DNA from: Simkaniaceae bacterium
Lineage (GTDB): Bacteria > Chlamydiota > Chlamydiia > Chlamydiales > JACRBE01
NCBI GenBank assembly: GCA_022763045.1
Contig: JALEGI010000001.1
Span: forward strand, 1-64,000
Reading direction: 5' to 3'
DNA length: 64,000 bases
The notes beneath the pieces were generated by a model, which was given only the letters and a program-made list of their open reading frames with translations, was not told where the DNA came from and searched no databases. Of this stretch, positions 18,905-27,249 are shown in pieces. Each line of letters opens with the position of its first letter. Position 1 is the first letter of the stretch. The position numbers were made by a program, and so were the translations under genes.

Positions 18905-19669
18905 GTGAGATTGAGATTTTTCTTTCTCCTCCTGTTTATCTTTGGATGGCAATTTGGTTTTGCTGCCGAAGAGATTGGCATTCCTGGAATGGACCCAGAT
19001 GGGCAGCCGAATATCACGACCAAGGTAACCGTTCTTGCAGCGCTATCGCTTCTACCCTTTGCGGTGATGCTGCTCACCTCCTTTCTGAAAACGGTTATTG
19101 TCCTCTCCCTTGTTCGAAATGCAATCGGGGTGCAGCAATCTCCCCCGAACCAGGCGCTTACTGGAATTGCAATTTTGATGGCTGTCTACGTGATGTTTCC
19201 GGTTGGCTTGAAAATGTATGAAGAGGCGCGCAGCTACATTCACGACAAACCTCCTGAGGTGCTCTTCTCTGGAGAGTCTGCTTACTACATCTTGAACACG
19301 ATTAATTATGCCAAAGAGCCACTTCGCGAATTTTTAATCAAGAATACGATTCAGAAGCACATGAAGTACTTCTACAGTCTTGCCTACCAAAAATTTCCAG
19401 AACCCTACCGAAGCAAGCTCAATATGAAAGACTTCATTATTGTGGTGCCGGCCTACATAACGACCCAAATCAAATCGGCATTTGAGGTAGGGGTTTTAAT
19501 TTATCTACCATTTTTTGTGATCGACCTTGTTGTCTCTAACATCTTGCTTGCGATGGGAATGATGATGCTCTCCCCTCTAACGATTGCGCTCCCACTGAAA
19601 CTGCTCCTGCTTGTGATGGTCGATGGTTGGACGCTAATTATTCAGGGGCTTGTGCTCTCATACAAGTAG
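18905..19669 (+). CDS. sctR: Type III secretion export apparatus protein SctR
   Basis: FliP/YscR family core of the export gate in the inner membrane. The start is GTG (18905). The N-terminus is hydrophobic, followed by the family signature LLPFAVMLLTSFLKTVIVLSL (split over residues about 48-68), RNAIGVQQSPPNQALTGIAI, and the C-terminal helices with YLPFFVIDLVVSNILLAMGM (about 199-218). At 254 residues it is slightly shorter than CdsR. It lies 3 bases after sctL and 7 before sctS. Confidence 0.96.
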   Translation: MRLRFFFLLLFIFGWQFGFAAEEIGIPGMDPDGQPNITTKVTVLAALSLLPFAVMLLTSFLKTVIVLSLVRNAIGVQQSPPNQALTGIAILMAVYVMFPVGLKMYEEARSYIHDKPPEVLFSGESAYYILNTINYAKEPLREFLIKNTIQKHMKYFYSLAYQKFPEPYRSKLNMKDFIIVVPAYITTQIKSAFEVGVLIYLPFFVIDLVVSNILLAMGMMMLSPLTIALPLKLLLLVMVDGWTLIIQGLVLSYK

Positions 19670-19676
19670 GTGACTT

Positions 19677-19943
19677 ATGTTTGAATCACAGATTTACCAG
19701 CTCGCCTACCAGGCACTTTTTTTAATCCTGCTGCTCTCGGGCCCCCCGATATTAATTTCGATGACTTTTGGTCTTTTCGTTGCGATTTTCCAAGCCGCAA
19801 CGCAAATTCAAGAACAGACGCTGTCGTTTACGGTAAAGCTCGTTGCTGTGATCATGGTTTTGGTCATTATGGGTGGCTTCTTGGCAAATCAGATCACCCA
19901 ATTTGCAACGCGCATTTTATTGAATTTCTGGAAATGGGTGTAG
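19677..19943 (+). CDS. sctS: Type III secretion export apparatus protein SctS
   Basis: FliQ/YscS family, 88 residues with two transmembrane helices (about residues 14-38 and 53-74). The family motif GPPILISMTFGLFVAIFQAA is followed by TQIQEQTLSFTVKLVAVI, which forms the helical hairpin that packs round the SctR5-SctT1 core of the export gate. Length and spacing are normal. The stop is followed one base later by the TTG start of sctT. Confidence 0.96.
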   Translation: MFESQIYQLAYQALFLILLLSGPPILISMTFGLFVAIFQAATQIQEQTLSFTVKLVAVIMVLVIMGGFLANQITQFATRILLNFWKWV

Positions 19944-19944
19944 T

Positions 19945-20805
19945 TTGGATCCGGGATATCTGACCGCAATCCCCTACTTAGATATGATGCTTGAGATCCC
20001 AAAGATGGATCCCATGGCTCTACTCTCCATATTTTTACTTGGATGTATGCGCGCGGGGCCCATTGTGATTCTCAACCCCTTCTTTGGGGGCAACGTCATG
20101 CCGATGCCAGTGCGCGCCGGGACGGTGATCTTCTTTTCAATTCTAATGATGCCAACCATGATTGGCTCCGCACATGAGTTTCCCCACTTTACGGGGGGCT
20201 ATATCTTCCTCTGCTGCAAAGAGGTCATCGTGGGCTATGCCTTGATTTATTTAATCAACGCTCCCTTTTTTATCGTGCAATCAGCCGGTACTATTATCGA
20301 TTATGAACGTGGGGCATCTATGATGATGTCACAAGACCCCACAATGAAGCTACAAACGTCGACTTTAGGAACGTTTTATAACCAAATTCTCATCGTTATT
20401 TTTTACATGCTCGACGGCCCATTCTTGTTCATGGATGCCTATGCAAGCACCTACAGCGTCATCCCCATTGATGGAGTTCTACACTCGGCGTTTTTCAATC
20501 TAAAAATCCCCTTTTGGGTCACTTGCACGAATATGGTAAACCACATCTTTACCATGGCAATCCAGATGGCCTCACCGGCAATTGTGGGGGTCTTAATTGC
20601 CGAAACCTTTTTGGGAATCGCCAATCGCCTTGCACCACAGGTACAGATTGTCTTCCTGGGTCAATCTCTCAAATCGTATGCTGCCATGCTTTTGATCTGG
20701 GCAGGTTGGTTTATCACGCTGAATCAATATGGCAAAATGTCGATCAATTGGGTGGAAAAAGTCCAAGCCCTCATCAAGATGATTCCTTTCTACAATGTAA
20801 CTTGA
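19945..20805 (+). CDS. sctT: Type III secretion export apparatus protein SctT
   Basis: FliR/YscT family membrane protein, the single-copy part of the export gate. It has six or so hydrophobic helices with the family pieces GCMRAGPIVILNPFFGGN, MPVRAGTVIFFSILMMPT and NAPFFIVQSAGTIIDYERG. The TTG at 19945 gives 286 residues, close to CdsT. An in-frame ATG at 19984 would shorten it by 13 residues. It is the last gene of the sctJ-K-L-R-S-T run, whose order equals CT559-CT564. Confidence 0.94.
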   Translation: MDPGYLTAIPYLDMMLEIPKMDPMALLSIFLLGCMRAGPIVILNPFFGGNVMPMPVRAGTVIFFSILMMPTMIGSAHEFPHFTGGYIFLCCKEVIVGYALIYLINAPFFIVQSAGTIIDYERGASMMMSQDPTMKLQTSTLGTFYNQILIVIFYMLDGPFLFMDAYASTYSVIPIDGVLHSAFFNLKIPFWVTCTNMVNHIFTMAIQMASPAIVGVLIAETFLGIANRLAPQVQIVFLGQSLKSYAAMLLIWAGWFITLNQYGKMSINWVEKVQALIKMIPFYNVT

Positions 20806-20828
20806 CAGGATTCAAAAGAAAATATACT
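20802..20828 (+). promoter_or_regulatory. Possible sigma70-like promoter for the first MOMP-like gene
   Basis: TTGACA at 20802-20807 overlaps the sctT stop codon, and TATACT lies at 20823-20828. The spacer is only 15 bases and the -10 box is 14 bases from the ATG, so the leader would be very short. This is a weak call. Confidence 0.35.
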
Positions 20829-20842
20829 TTTGAAAAATCAAT

Positions 20843-21877
20843 ATGAGCTCACAAATGTATCTGAGATTCTTTTTGCTATCCCTATTTTGCCTTACTTTTC
20901 TCTGCGCAGAGGAGTATGCACAACCCTACATCATGCCCGAAATCACCCCACCCTGCTACTACCCTATCAGCAATCCGGTTCAGGTGAAAATTGGGGGTGA
21001 CTTACTTGTTTGGACAGCTAGAGAGGATGGGCTTGACTATGCAGTATCGGGTTTTGATTCAAGTGGCGTCACCACGGCCAAAAAAGAGGGACGCACGCAC
21101 GGACCTGGATTTCGTTGGGATTTAGGTTTTAAAGCCTACCTAGATGTAAATGTTCCCCACGATGGCTGGGATGTCAAACTTGAATATACATGGTTTCTAA
21201 ACAAAGATATGGAGACCAATATTGACTCAGCCACCCTAGGTCTACCAATTTATTCAACCTGGATCTACGATCCAGACGATACAATCCAATACGCCGACAA
21301 AGTTGGCGGCGATTGGCGCCTATACTTCCAAGATATGAACATCGAACTTGGAAGATGTAGCTACATTAGCCCACTCATCACACTACGTCCCTACATTGGC
21401 CTCAAGGGCTCGTGGCAAGTCCAAACAAATAATGCACAATATCACGATATTCTTGGCAATGATGTCATTACAAACTCTCTTGTAATGAAAGAAAACTTCT
21501 GGGGTATTGGTCCACGTGGTGGAGCCGATTTGAATTTTGACTTAGTTTGGAATTGGAAAATCATCACAAACTTTGCAACCAGTCTTTTATATTCGCGCTT
21601 CAGCACAGATATGAGCGCGCGTATGCCAAGCGAACCGGGCGATCCAATTGAAGCAAAGATTGAAGATCATATTCGAACAATCACTCCTGTCTTTGAGTTT
21701 CAAGGCGGATTTCAATGGGGCACGTTAACCTATGAAGAGAGCTTTGGATTAATTATTCAATTAATGTTCGAAACGCAATCATGGTTAAACATGAATCGCT
21801 TTTATAATGGCTTCGGAACGCGGAATGGAAACCTTGGTTTGTATGGTTTCACAATGAAAATTGCTTTTAATTTCTAA
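20843..21877 (+). CDS. MOMP-like outer membrane porin (Lpg1974 family), copy 1
   Basis: Predicted beta-barrel of the Lpg1974/MOMP-like family that replaces OmpA-type MOMP in several environmental chlamydiae. It has a signal peptide (MSSQMYLRFFLLSLFCLTFLC, cleavage near AEE) and then the family opening strand VKIGGDLLVWTAREDGLDYA. A GPGFRWDLGFKAYL and LEYTWF pair, an ELGRCSYISPLITLRPYIGLK block and the C-terminal strand GLYGFTMKIAFNF (aromatic last residue) follow. It is more divergent from the two downstream copies than they are from each other. No obvious ribosome-binding site precedes the ATG. Confidence 0.9.
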   Translation: MSSQMYLRFFLLSLFCLTFLCAEEYAQPYIMPEITPPCYYPISNPVQVKIGGDLLVWTAREDGLDYAVSGFDSSGVTTAKKEGRTHGPGFRWDLGFKAYLDVNVPHDGWDVKLEYTWFLNKDMETNIDSATLGLPIYSTWIYDPDDTIQYADKVGGDWRLYFQDMNIELGRCSYISPLITLRPYIGLKGSWQVQTNNAQYHDILGNDVITNSLVMKENFWGIGPRGGADLNFDLVWNWKIITNFATSLLYSRFSTDMSARMPSEPGDPIEAKIEDHIRTITPVFEFQGGFQWGTLTYEESFGLIIQLMFETQSWLNMNRFYNGFGTRNGNLGLYGFTMKIAFNF

Positions 21878-21949
21878 ACAAAATATCGCGCCCAGAACAC
21901 TCTCTCGACCCCTTTTTACGCACCGTTGAAAAAAAAATTACGAAAATAA

Positions 21950-21978
21950 TTGAACAATTCTTTGTACATTGATATAAC
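21950..21978 (+). promoter_or_regulatory. Sigma70-like promoter, distal (P1)
   Basis: TTGAAC, 17-base spacer, TATAAC. This agrees well with the consensus (five of six bases in each box). Transcription would begin near 21985, giving a leader of about 230 bases that includes both inverted repeats. Confidence 0.6.
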
Positions 21979-22152
21979 GGAACCTAAGTTGTAAGAAAAA
22001 GTGGATCGAGTTAACGGAAACTTTTTCAGACCTTACCCCTCTCACATTGGTGTGTGAGAGGTAAAGTTAGAGTCTCGTGCGCGAAAAAATATTTTTGGTG
22101 CTATCGCACGAGAGGAAATGGCAAAATTAGAGAAAAAGTTTTGCACTTTCTG

Positions 22153-22181
22153 TTGACTCAATTTTTGATTTACGTTACAAG
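22153..22181 (+). promoter_or_regulatory. Sigma70-like promoter, proximal (P2)
   Basis: TTGACT, 17-base spacer, TACAAG. Transcription would begin near 22188, giving a leader of about 29 bases with a GGAGAG ribosome-binding site before the ATG at 22217. Confidence 0.55.
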
Positions 22182-22216
22182 AGTACTTCAAAACGCACCG
22201 CAAATGGAGAGAAAAA

Positions 22217-23296
22217 ATGGAATTAAACCTACGAAAAATTTTGTCGCTAGCAGGCTTTCTCTGCTTAACGACAACTGCTGTGTCTGCCGCGCAAGACATG
22301 CAGTCTCATCACGACATGGACAAGCCTAGACAAATTACACCTGCGGCAAGTCCTCGTGTAGAGAATGGCGCTGACGTCTTCATCACTGCTGACTTTATTT
22401 ACTGGTCCGTAAGAGAAGATGGTCTAAACTTTGCTACTAGCGGCTACGCTGCAGCACCAACTACTACCTTAGCAAAAGGTAAAGTCTACCAACCAGATTT
22501 TAACTGGCATCCTGGTTTTAAAGCAGGTCTTGGTCTAACACTCGCTCATGATGACTGGGATCTATTCCTAGAGTACACATGGATGAATGCTCCAATGGAC
22601 TGGACTACTGCTACAAACAACGGAACAGACAACAGCACACTTCAATCGTCTTGGATCTTTGACGTTAATGACAGCGTTCAAAGACTAACTCGTGCGACTG
22701 GCGCTTGGTCTAACAACGTGAACACTGCTGACCTAACAATGGGTCGTCACCTGTTCATCAGCCACTACCTAGCATTGCACCCACACATTGGTTTGAAAGC
22801 TTCTTGGCAGAAACAACGCTACAAAGCTTACTACCAAGAAACTGACGGAGTACTTGGTGATATCACTGAAACTCGCCTAAGCTTCAGACAGCAATTCTTC
22901 GGAATTGGTCTTCTAGCGGGTATCGATTCTTCATACTACTTCGACAAAAACTGGAGCCTCTTTGGAGACTTCGCAGCATCTGCTCTAGCATCACACTTTG
23001 ATGTAGATCACAAATCTTCTCAGTTCTTGATCCTCAACGGCGAGAAGAACGGTGCTAACACAGTTCCACTATACTTCGACGAAAAGGTTGATACAATCAC
23101 ACCTGTCTTAGAGTGGGCAATGGGTGTTCGCTGGGACTACTGGTTCAACGAAGATTCTTACCACGTTGCTCTACAACTCGGTTGGGAACAACAATTCTGG
23201 CTCGACATGAACAGATTTCACAATGTGTTCGATGGCGGTGCTAGAGGCAACCTAACAATGCAAGGTGTTACCTTCAAGTTCAGATTCGACTTCTAA
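22217..23296 (+). CDS. MOMP-like outer membrane porin (Lpg1974 family), copy 2
   Basis: 359 residues with a signal peptide ending at VSAAQD. The mature protein has the block NGADVFITADFIYWSVRED, FNWHPGFKAGLG, WDLFLEYTWM, a FFGIGLLAGIDSSYYF strand and the aromatic C-terminal strand GVTFKFRFDF. It is strongly similar to copy 3 and clearly related to copy 1. Several signs suggest it is the main expressed porin of the three: two promoters, a strong ribosome-binding site, its own terminator, and codon choice that looks smoother than its neighbours. The last point is a visual impression only. Confidence 0.92.
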   Translation: MELNLRKILSLAGFLCLTTTAVSAAQDMQSHHDMDKPRQITPAASPRVENGADVFITADFIYWSVREDGLNFATSGYAAAPTTTLAKGKVYQPDFNWHPGFKAGLGLTLAHDDWDLFLEYTWMNAPMDWTTATNNGTDNSTLQSSWIFDVNDSVQRLTRATGAWSNNVNTADLTMGRHLFISHYLALHPHIGLKASWQKQRYKAYYQETDGVLGDITETRLSFRQQFFGIGLLAGIDSSYYFDKNWSLFGDFAASALASHFDVDHKSSQFLILNGEKNGANTVPLYFDEKVDTITPVLEWAMGVRWDYWFNEDSYHVALQLGWEQQFWLDMNRFHNVFDGGARGNLTMQGVTFKFRFDF

Positions 23297-23315
23297 GTTG
23301 AACCTAACTGGTTGC

Positions 23316-23348
23316 AAAACCCGGTTCCGAAAGGATCCGGGTTTTTTT
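23316..23348 (+). terminator. Intrinsic terminator after MOMP-like copy 2
   Basis: Inverted repeat AAACCCGG (23317-23324) with CCGGGTTT (23337-23344), inner TCC-GAAA-GGA extension, then a run of T. This is a canonical Rho-independent terminator that isolates copy 2 from copy 3. Confidence 0.9.
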
Positions 23349-23385
23349 GTGTTCAAATATATTCCCATCTTGTACAAACCTAATT

Positions 23386-24429
23386 ATGAGACGATTTGCC
23401 CCCCTACTGATATTTTTTGCCCAAGCCTTTGGAAATTCCCATGACGGAATGAACCGACCAACAGAGGTCACCCCAACGGCAAGCCCACACGTTGATAATG
23501 GTGCCGATGTTTTTGTCTCTGGTGATTTCCTCTACTGGAGTGTCACTGAAGATGGCCTCGACTTTGCCACAAGCGGCTACGCTGCAACCCCCACCACCCA
23601 ACTTCTCAAAGGACAAACGCACGGTCCAGGCTTTAATTGGCATCCCGGCTTTCGTGCCGCCCTCGGTTTTGTTTTTGCCCACGACGAATGGGACCTTCTC
23701 TTCCAATACACTTGGATGCACGCAACTGAACAGGTCATGGTCTCACAGCAAGAGTTTCCATCTAACTTTATGATGATTGCAAATTGGATCTTTGACCCCA
23801 CAGAAACTGTTAAGCGCGTTACCCGCGCAACTGGTGGATGGTCTGATGTGATCAATGTGGGTGATGTGACTTTTGGACGCAACTTCTACTTGAGCTATGC
23901 GATGTCCATTCACCCGCACGTTGGCCTCAAAGCTGGATGGCAGATGCAGCAAAACAAAGTCTTTTATCAAGAGACAAGCCCAACAACAGGCGACATTACT
24001 GAAACGCGCCTTTGGTTTAAGGAGCGCTTTTTTGGCATCGGTCTTCTTGGCGGACTTGACATGGCATTCCACTTGAGCCAAATGTGGAGTATCTTTGGTG
24101 ACTTTGCGGCGTCAGCTCTTGCCTCTCGCTTCAATGTGGAGCAAAAAGCGAGTCAATTTCTCATAATCAATGGCGTACAAAATGGCGCCGATGTCATTCC
24201 CCTCTACTACGAAGGGAAATATTGGGACCTCACCCCTGTTCTTGAATGGAGTGGTGGTCTGCGTTGCGATTTTTGGCTTAACCGCGACGCTTACCACATG
24301 ATGATTCAAGCTGGCTGGGAACAACAAGTGTGGCTGAATATGAATCGCTTCAACAATGAGTTCAACGGAGGCTCTTCTGGCGATCTAAATATGCAAGGTG
24401 TAACTATTCGTGTCCGCTTTGATTTTTAA
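23386..24429 (+). CDS. MOMP-like outer membrane porin (Lpg1974 family), copy 3
   Basis: 347 residues from the ATG at 23386, which opens a short signal peptide (MRRFAPLLIFFAQAFG). An upstream in-frame TTG lies inside the preceding terminator and is unlikely. The family blocks NGADVFVSGDFLYWSVTEDG, FNWHPGFRAALGF, WDLLFQYTWM and FFGIGLLGGLDMAFHL closely parallel copy 2. The last strand ends GVTIRVRFDF. It is a product of tandem duplication, and its codons look more GC-rich than those of copy 2. The stop overlaps the stop of the convergent gene by a few bases. Confidence 0.9.
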   Translation: MRRFAPLLIFFAQAFGNSHDGMNRPTEVTPTASPHVDNGADVFVSGDFLYWSVTEDGLDFATSGYAATPTTQLLKGQTHGPGFNWHPGFRAALGFVFAHDEWDLLFQYTWMHATEQVMVSQQEFPSNFMMIANWIFDPTETVKRVTRATGGWSDVINVGDVTFGRNFYLSYAMSIHPHVGLKAGWQMQQNKVFYQETSPTTGDITETRLWFKERFFGIGLLGGLDMAFHLSQMWSIFGDFAASALASRFNVEQKASQFLIINGVQNGADVIPLYYEGKYWDLTPVLEWSGGLRCDFWLNRDAYHMMIQAGWEQQVWLNMNRFNNEFNGGSSGDLNMQGVTIRVRFDF

Positions 24430-24941
24430 TTGCCGACACCCCAAAAATAATCACTCAAGATGAGTGTAGCGACTCCTACGAGCGCAGGGATGTCATATGA
24501 ATAGGCAACACACGCACCAGCAATTGCGATGATTCCTTTAGGGTCAATCGAAGAAACCCGATCAACAACCTCTTCAACTGCCATCGCTGCAACTATCCAG
24601 TGTCCCTCCGCCAGGGTTTTTAAGGGGGGCTTTTTATCTTCAATTAAGCATTGAAGAGCATAGTCTTGAACGAAAGCTACAATATAGGTTGTCCCAACCA
24701 TTCCGATCGCCCATTTTCTAGAAAACTGAGAGCGTGTAACTGCAAAAGTTGTTGCATATCCATGTAAGAGATTACCCTGGTTCAACCCTAAAAGGGCTAA
24801 ACCAATCTTGGTTATCGTTCTACCAGCAAAAAATGAGAGCAGTTTGGGTTCGTCTTTCCAGAATTCACCTCCGGGGTAGTTTGCACCAGCAACATAAGTA
24901 TAAACACTAAATCCACCAACAAGACCGATAGCTGCTTGCAT
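24426..24941 (-). CDS. Hypothetical membrane protein downstream of sufS
   Basis: 171 residues with four or five hydrophobic segments (for example AAIGLVGGFSVYTYVAG, WAIGMVGTTYIVAFVQDYAL and IIAIAGACVAYSY), so probably an inner-membrane protein. I recognise no family. It starts 6 bases after the sufS stop, with an AAGG-like site overlapping the sufS end, so it is likely transcribed with the suf genes. Whether it works in Fe-S assembly is unknown. Confidence 0.7.
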   Translation of the reverse strand: MQAAIGLVGGFSVYTYVAGANYPGGEFWKDEPKLLSFFAGRTITKIGLALLGLNQGNLLHGYATTFAVTRSQFSRKWAIGMVGTTYIVAFVQDYALQCLIEDKKPPLKTLAEGHWIVAAMAVEEVVDRVSSIDPKGIIAIAGACVAYSYDIPALVGVATLILSDYFWGVGN

Positions 24942-24947
24942 AAAACT

Positions 24948-26108
24948 CTACCTTAATTGCTCAATGATTTCTTGAACCGCTTGCGTGAATGCATCAACTT
25001 CAGCAATCGTGTTGTATATTCCAAAAGAAGCGCGAAGCGCAGAACTGATTCCAAAATGCGCAAGGGCAGGTTGGGCGCAAAGGTGGCCAGAACGCACAGC
25101 AATACCCCTTAAATCGAGTAAAGTAGCAAGATCCAGTGAATGAACGTCTTCGATTGAAAAAGTAAGTATAGGACCACGTGGAGCGTTTTTTGATAAAATC
25201 GGCAAATCTATTTCCATTGCGCGATCGACAAGGGCATTTTCGTGCGCTGCAATTGTCTCAAGGCCGATCGACTCAACGTAGTCAATTGCCGCACCTAACC
25301 CAATCACCTCCGCAATTTTTGGCGTGCCCGCTTCAAACTTCAAAGGCGCTTTGGCATACGTTGTTTTTTCAAGAGTCACCGTTTCAATCATGTCTCCCCC
25401 CTTCATGAATGGAGACATGCTCTCAAGCAGATGACTTTTCCCGTAGAGAACGCCAATTCCCGTCGGGCCGTAGAGCTTGTGGCCAGAAAATGCGTAAAAA
25501 TCCACATCGAGCTCACGCATATTCAGCGCAAGATGGGAGGGAGCTTGAGCTCCATCGATCATCACCAGCGCGCCAACTGAATGCGCCATTTCGATGATTT
25601 TCTTCACAGGGTGAATGACACCAGTTGCATTGGAAATGTGCCCAATCGAAACGATCTTTGTTTTGGGCGATAGCAGCTTTTCAAAAGCCTCCAAATCAAG
25701 CACCCCATCGCGAATGGGAATAACCTTGAGATTAGCTTTTTGCCAAGGAACGATATTGGAGTGGTGCTCCATCTCGGAAATGATCACCTCATCATCCGGT
25801 TCAATGCTGTTTGCTACTAAATTTATTGACTCAGTTGTTCCAGAGGTGAAGACAATTTCTTCTTCAGACGCACCAATAAACTGGGCGACCTTGGCACGCA
25901 CAGCGTTGTAAGCATCCGTTGCCGCCATTCCAGCCTCGTAAATCGTGCGATGAACTGTTGCGTAATCATGAGAATAGAAGTTAGAAATGGCGTCAATAAC
26001 GCACTGAGGCTTTTGCGTTGTTGCAGCAGAATCGAGATAAATCCAATCGGGTTTATTGACGAGGTGTGGAAAATCCGAGCGCAGATCGAGCTCACACGAG
26101 GTTTTCAA
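24948..26108 (-). CDS. sufS: Cysteine desulfurase SufS
   Basis: PLP enzyme that removes sulfur from cysteine and passes it to the SufBCD scaffold. It has YLDSAATTQKP near the N-terminus, the TTESINLVA block, the PLP-lysine region DFYAFSGHKLYGPTGIGVLYG, and the catalytic-cysteine loop RSGHLCAQPAL. I place the start at the TTG at 26108: it has a very strong GGAGGGG site seven bases upstream and overlaps sufD by 17 bases. Longer in-frame starts would lie deep inside sufD. The product is 386 residues. A SufE or SufU partner is not seen in the window. Confidence 0.94.
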   Translation of the reverse strand: MKTSCELDLRSDFPHLVNKPDWIYLDSAATTQKPQCVIDAISNFYSHDYATVHRTIYEAGMAATDAYNAVRAKVAQFIGASEEEIVFTSGTTESINLVANSIEPDDEVIISEMEHHSNIVPWQKANLKVIPIRDGVLDLEAFEKLLSPKTKIVSIGHISNATGVIHPVKKIIEMAHSVGALVMIDGAQAPSHLALNMRELDVDFYAFSGHKLYGPTGIGVLYGKSHLLESMSPFMKGGDMIETVTLEKTTYAKAPLKFEAGTPKIAEVIGLGAAIDYVESIGLETIAAHENALVDRAMEIDLPILSKNAPRGPILTFSIEDVHSLDLATLLDLRGIAVRSGHLCAQPALAHFGISSALRASFGIYNTIAEVDAFTQAVQEIIEQLR

Positions 26109-27249
26109 AGCGCTCCCCTCCTGGGACCTGATCGAGAATCTCTTTAGCAAATGCGCGAAGAAGCAAACGTGATGCAGCCTCACCTGTTAACCCACGAGTC
26201 TTGAGGTAGAGAAGCGAATCTTTGTCGAGCTGACCTGTTGTTGCCCCATGAGATGCCTTGACATCGTCTGCAAAGATCTCGAGATTTGGCTTACTATAGC
26301 AAGCGGCATCATCTGAGAGAATAAGCGCATTGTTTAGCTGGTAGGCGTTTGTCTGCTGCGCTTGCGGCTCAACGTAAATTTCTCCATCGAAGCTTGCTAC
26401 TGAGCGATCAAATAGCACCGTTTTATAGTGTTGATCCGAGCGCGTCTGCGGTGCCAGGTGACGCACAAAGGTGCGTACGTGTGACTGATTTTTTTCGCGA
26501 AGGGAGCAGAGTCCACGAAGAGTCGTTTCAGAATTTTCTTCAATCAAATCGACCTCAATATCAGTGCGGACACCCATTGAGCCCTCAGTAATATGATATA
26601 GGTTGAGAGCGCCGTCACGCTTGACACTTCCCCGAACAGATTCAAAGAGCCACCCTTTGCCATAAGGCTCAGAGACCCAAGTTAACTTTCCGTTTTTCTC
26701 AACTGAGATATCAACCATACTGTTGATCCAGTGTGCCTCTTCTGTTTGGCAAATGATTTTTTGCTCAATGACAGCTTCACCGCCCGCTCCCATTACCACA
26801 TGCATACGGGGATGACAAGCTCCACCCTTGGTGATGTAGTGGATAATTTGCAGTGGAGATGCAAGAATTTCTCGCGGAGGAATATAGAGAAAGGCGCCTT
26901 CACTCTCTTCTGACAGGTTGCTCAATACAAAGGGGTTCGTCTCGCGCTCGAGCATTTGGCGCATACGGCGATCAAGTGCGCTAGAAAAAGTCTGCATCGC
27001 CCTTTCAAGCGAGAAAAGCTCAAGGGTAGTTGGCATTGACGAGAGCGCTTGAGAAAAGCGGCCGTTGACAAAGACAATCGTCCCCTCTTGAACTTCATGC
27101 TTGATCTCACTCTTTGGCGCAATTGTGAATGAACAATCGAGGAATTTCTTGATTGGAAAGTAGCGGAAGGACTCACTTTTGCGCGTCGGAAGGCCGAGTG
27201 ACTCAAAGCGCTCTTTGGCCTCACTTGCCATCTTTTCAAGCATTTGCAT
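26092..27249 (-). CDS. sufD: Fe-S cluster assembly protein SufD
   Basis: Partner of SufB in the SufBC2D scaffold. The C-terminal beta-helix core shows SHVRTFVRHLAPQTRSDQHYK, the DGEIYVEPQAQQTNAYQLN block and the GATTGQLDKDSLLYLKTRGL segment typical of SufB/SufD. I prefer the ATG at 27249, which has GAGG six bases upstream and overlaps sufC by 14 bases. An ATG at 27261 would add four residues. At about 385 residues it is normal in length. Confidence 0.93.
   Translation of the reverse strand: MQMLEKMASEAKERFESLGLPTRKSESFRYFPIKKFLDCSFTIAPKSEIKHEVQEGTIVFVNGRFSQALSSMPTTLELFSLERAMQTFSSALDRRMRQMLERETNPFVLSNLSEESEGAFLYIPPREILASPLQIIHYITKGGACHPRMHVVMGAGGEAVIEQKIICQTEEAHWINSMVDISVEKNGKLTWVSEPYGKGWLFESVRGSVKRDGALNLYHITEGSMGVRTDIEVDLIEENSETTLRGLCSLREKNQSHVRTFVRHLAPQTRSDQHYKTVLFDRSVASFDGEIYVEPQAQQTNAYQLNNALILSDDAACYSKPNLEIFADDVKASHGATTGQLDKDSLLYLKTRGLTGEAASRLLLRAFAKEILDQVPGGERFENLV

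Larger units (their letters stand above)
21878..22216 (+). promoter_or_regulatory. 339-base structured region upstream of the second MOMP-like gene
   Basis: No gene is visible here. On the plus strand it holds a promoter-like pair TTGAAC / TATAAC (21950-21955 and 21973-21978, 17-base spacer), a hairpin with arms CCTCTCACA and TGTGAGAGG (about 22037-22061), a second inverted repeat TCTCGTGCG / CGCACGAGA (22073-22081 and 22105-22113), and a second promoter TTGACT / TACAAG (22153-22158 and 22176-22181, 17-base spacer). A GGAGAG ribosome-binding site is followed by the ATG. The region could be two promoters with a long structured leader, or a short separate RNA. Confidence 0.6.

Noticed and set aside
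26109-26183. Longer N-terminus of SufS
   Set aside because: It would overlap sufD deeply. The TTG at 26108 has a very strong ribosome-binding site and gives normal family length.
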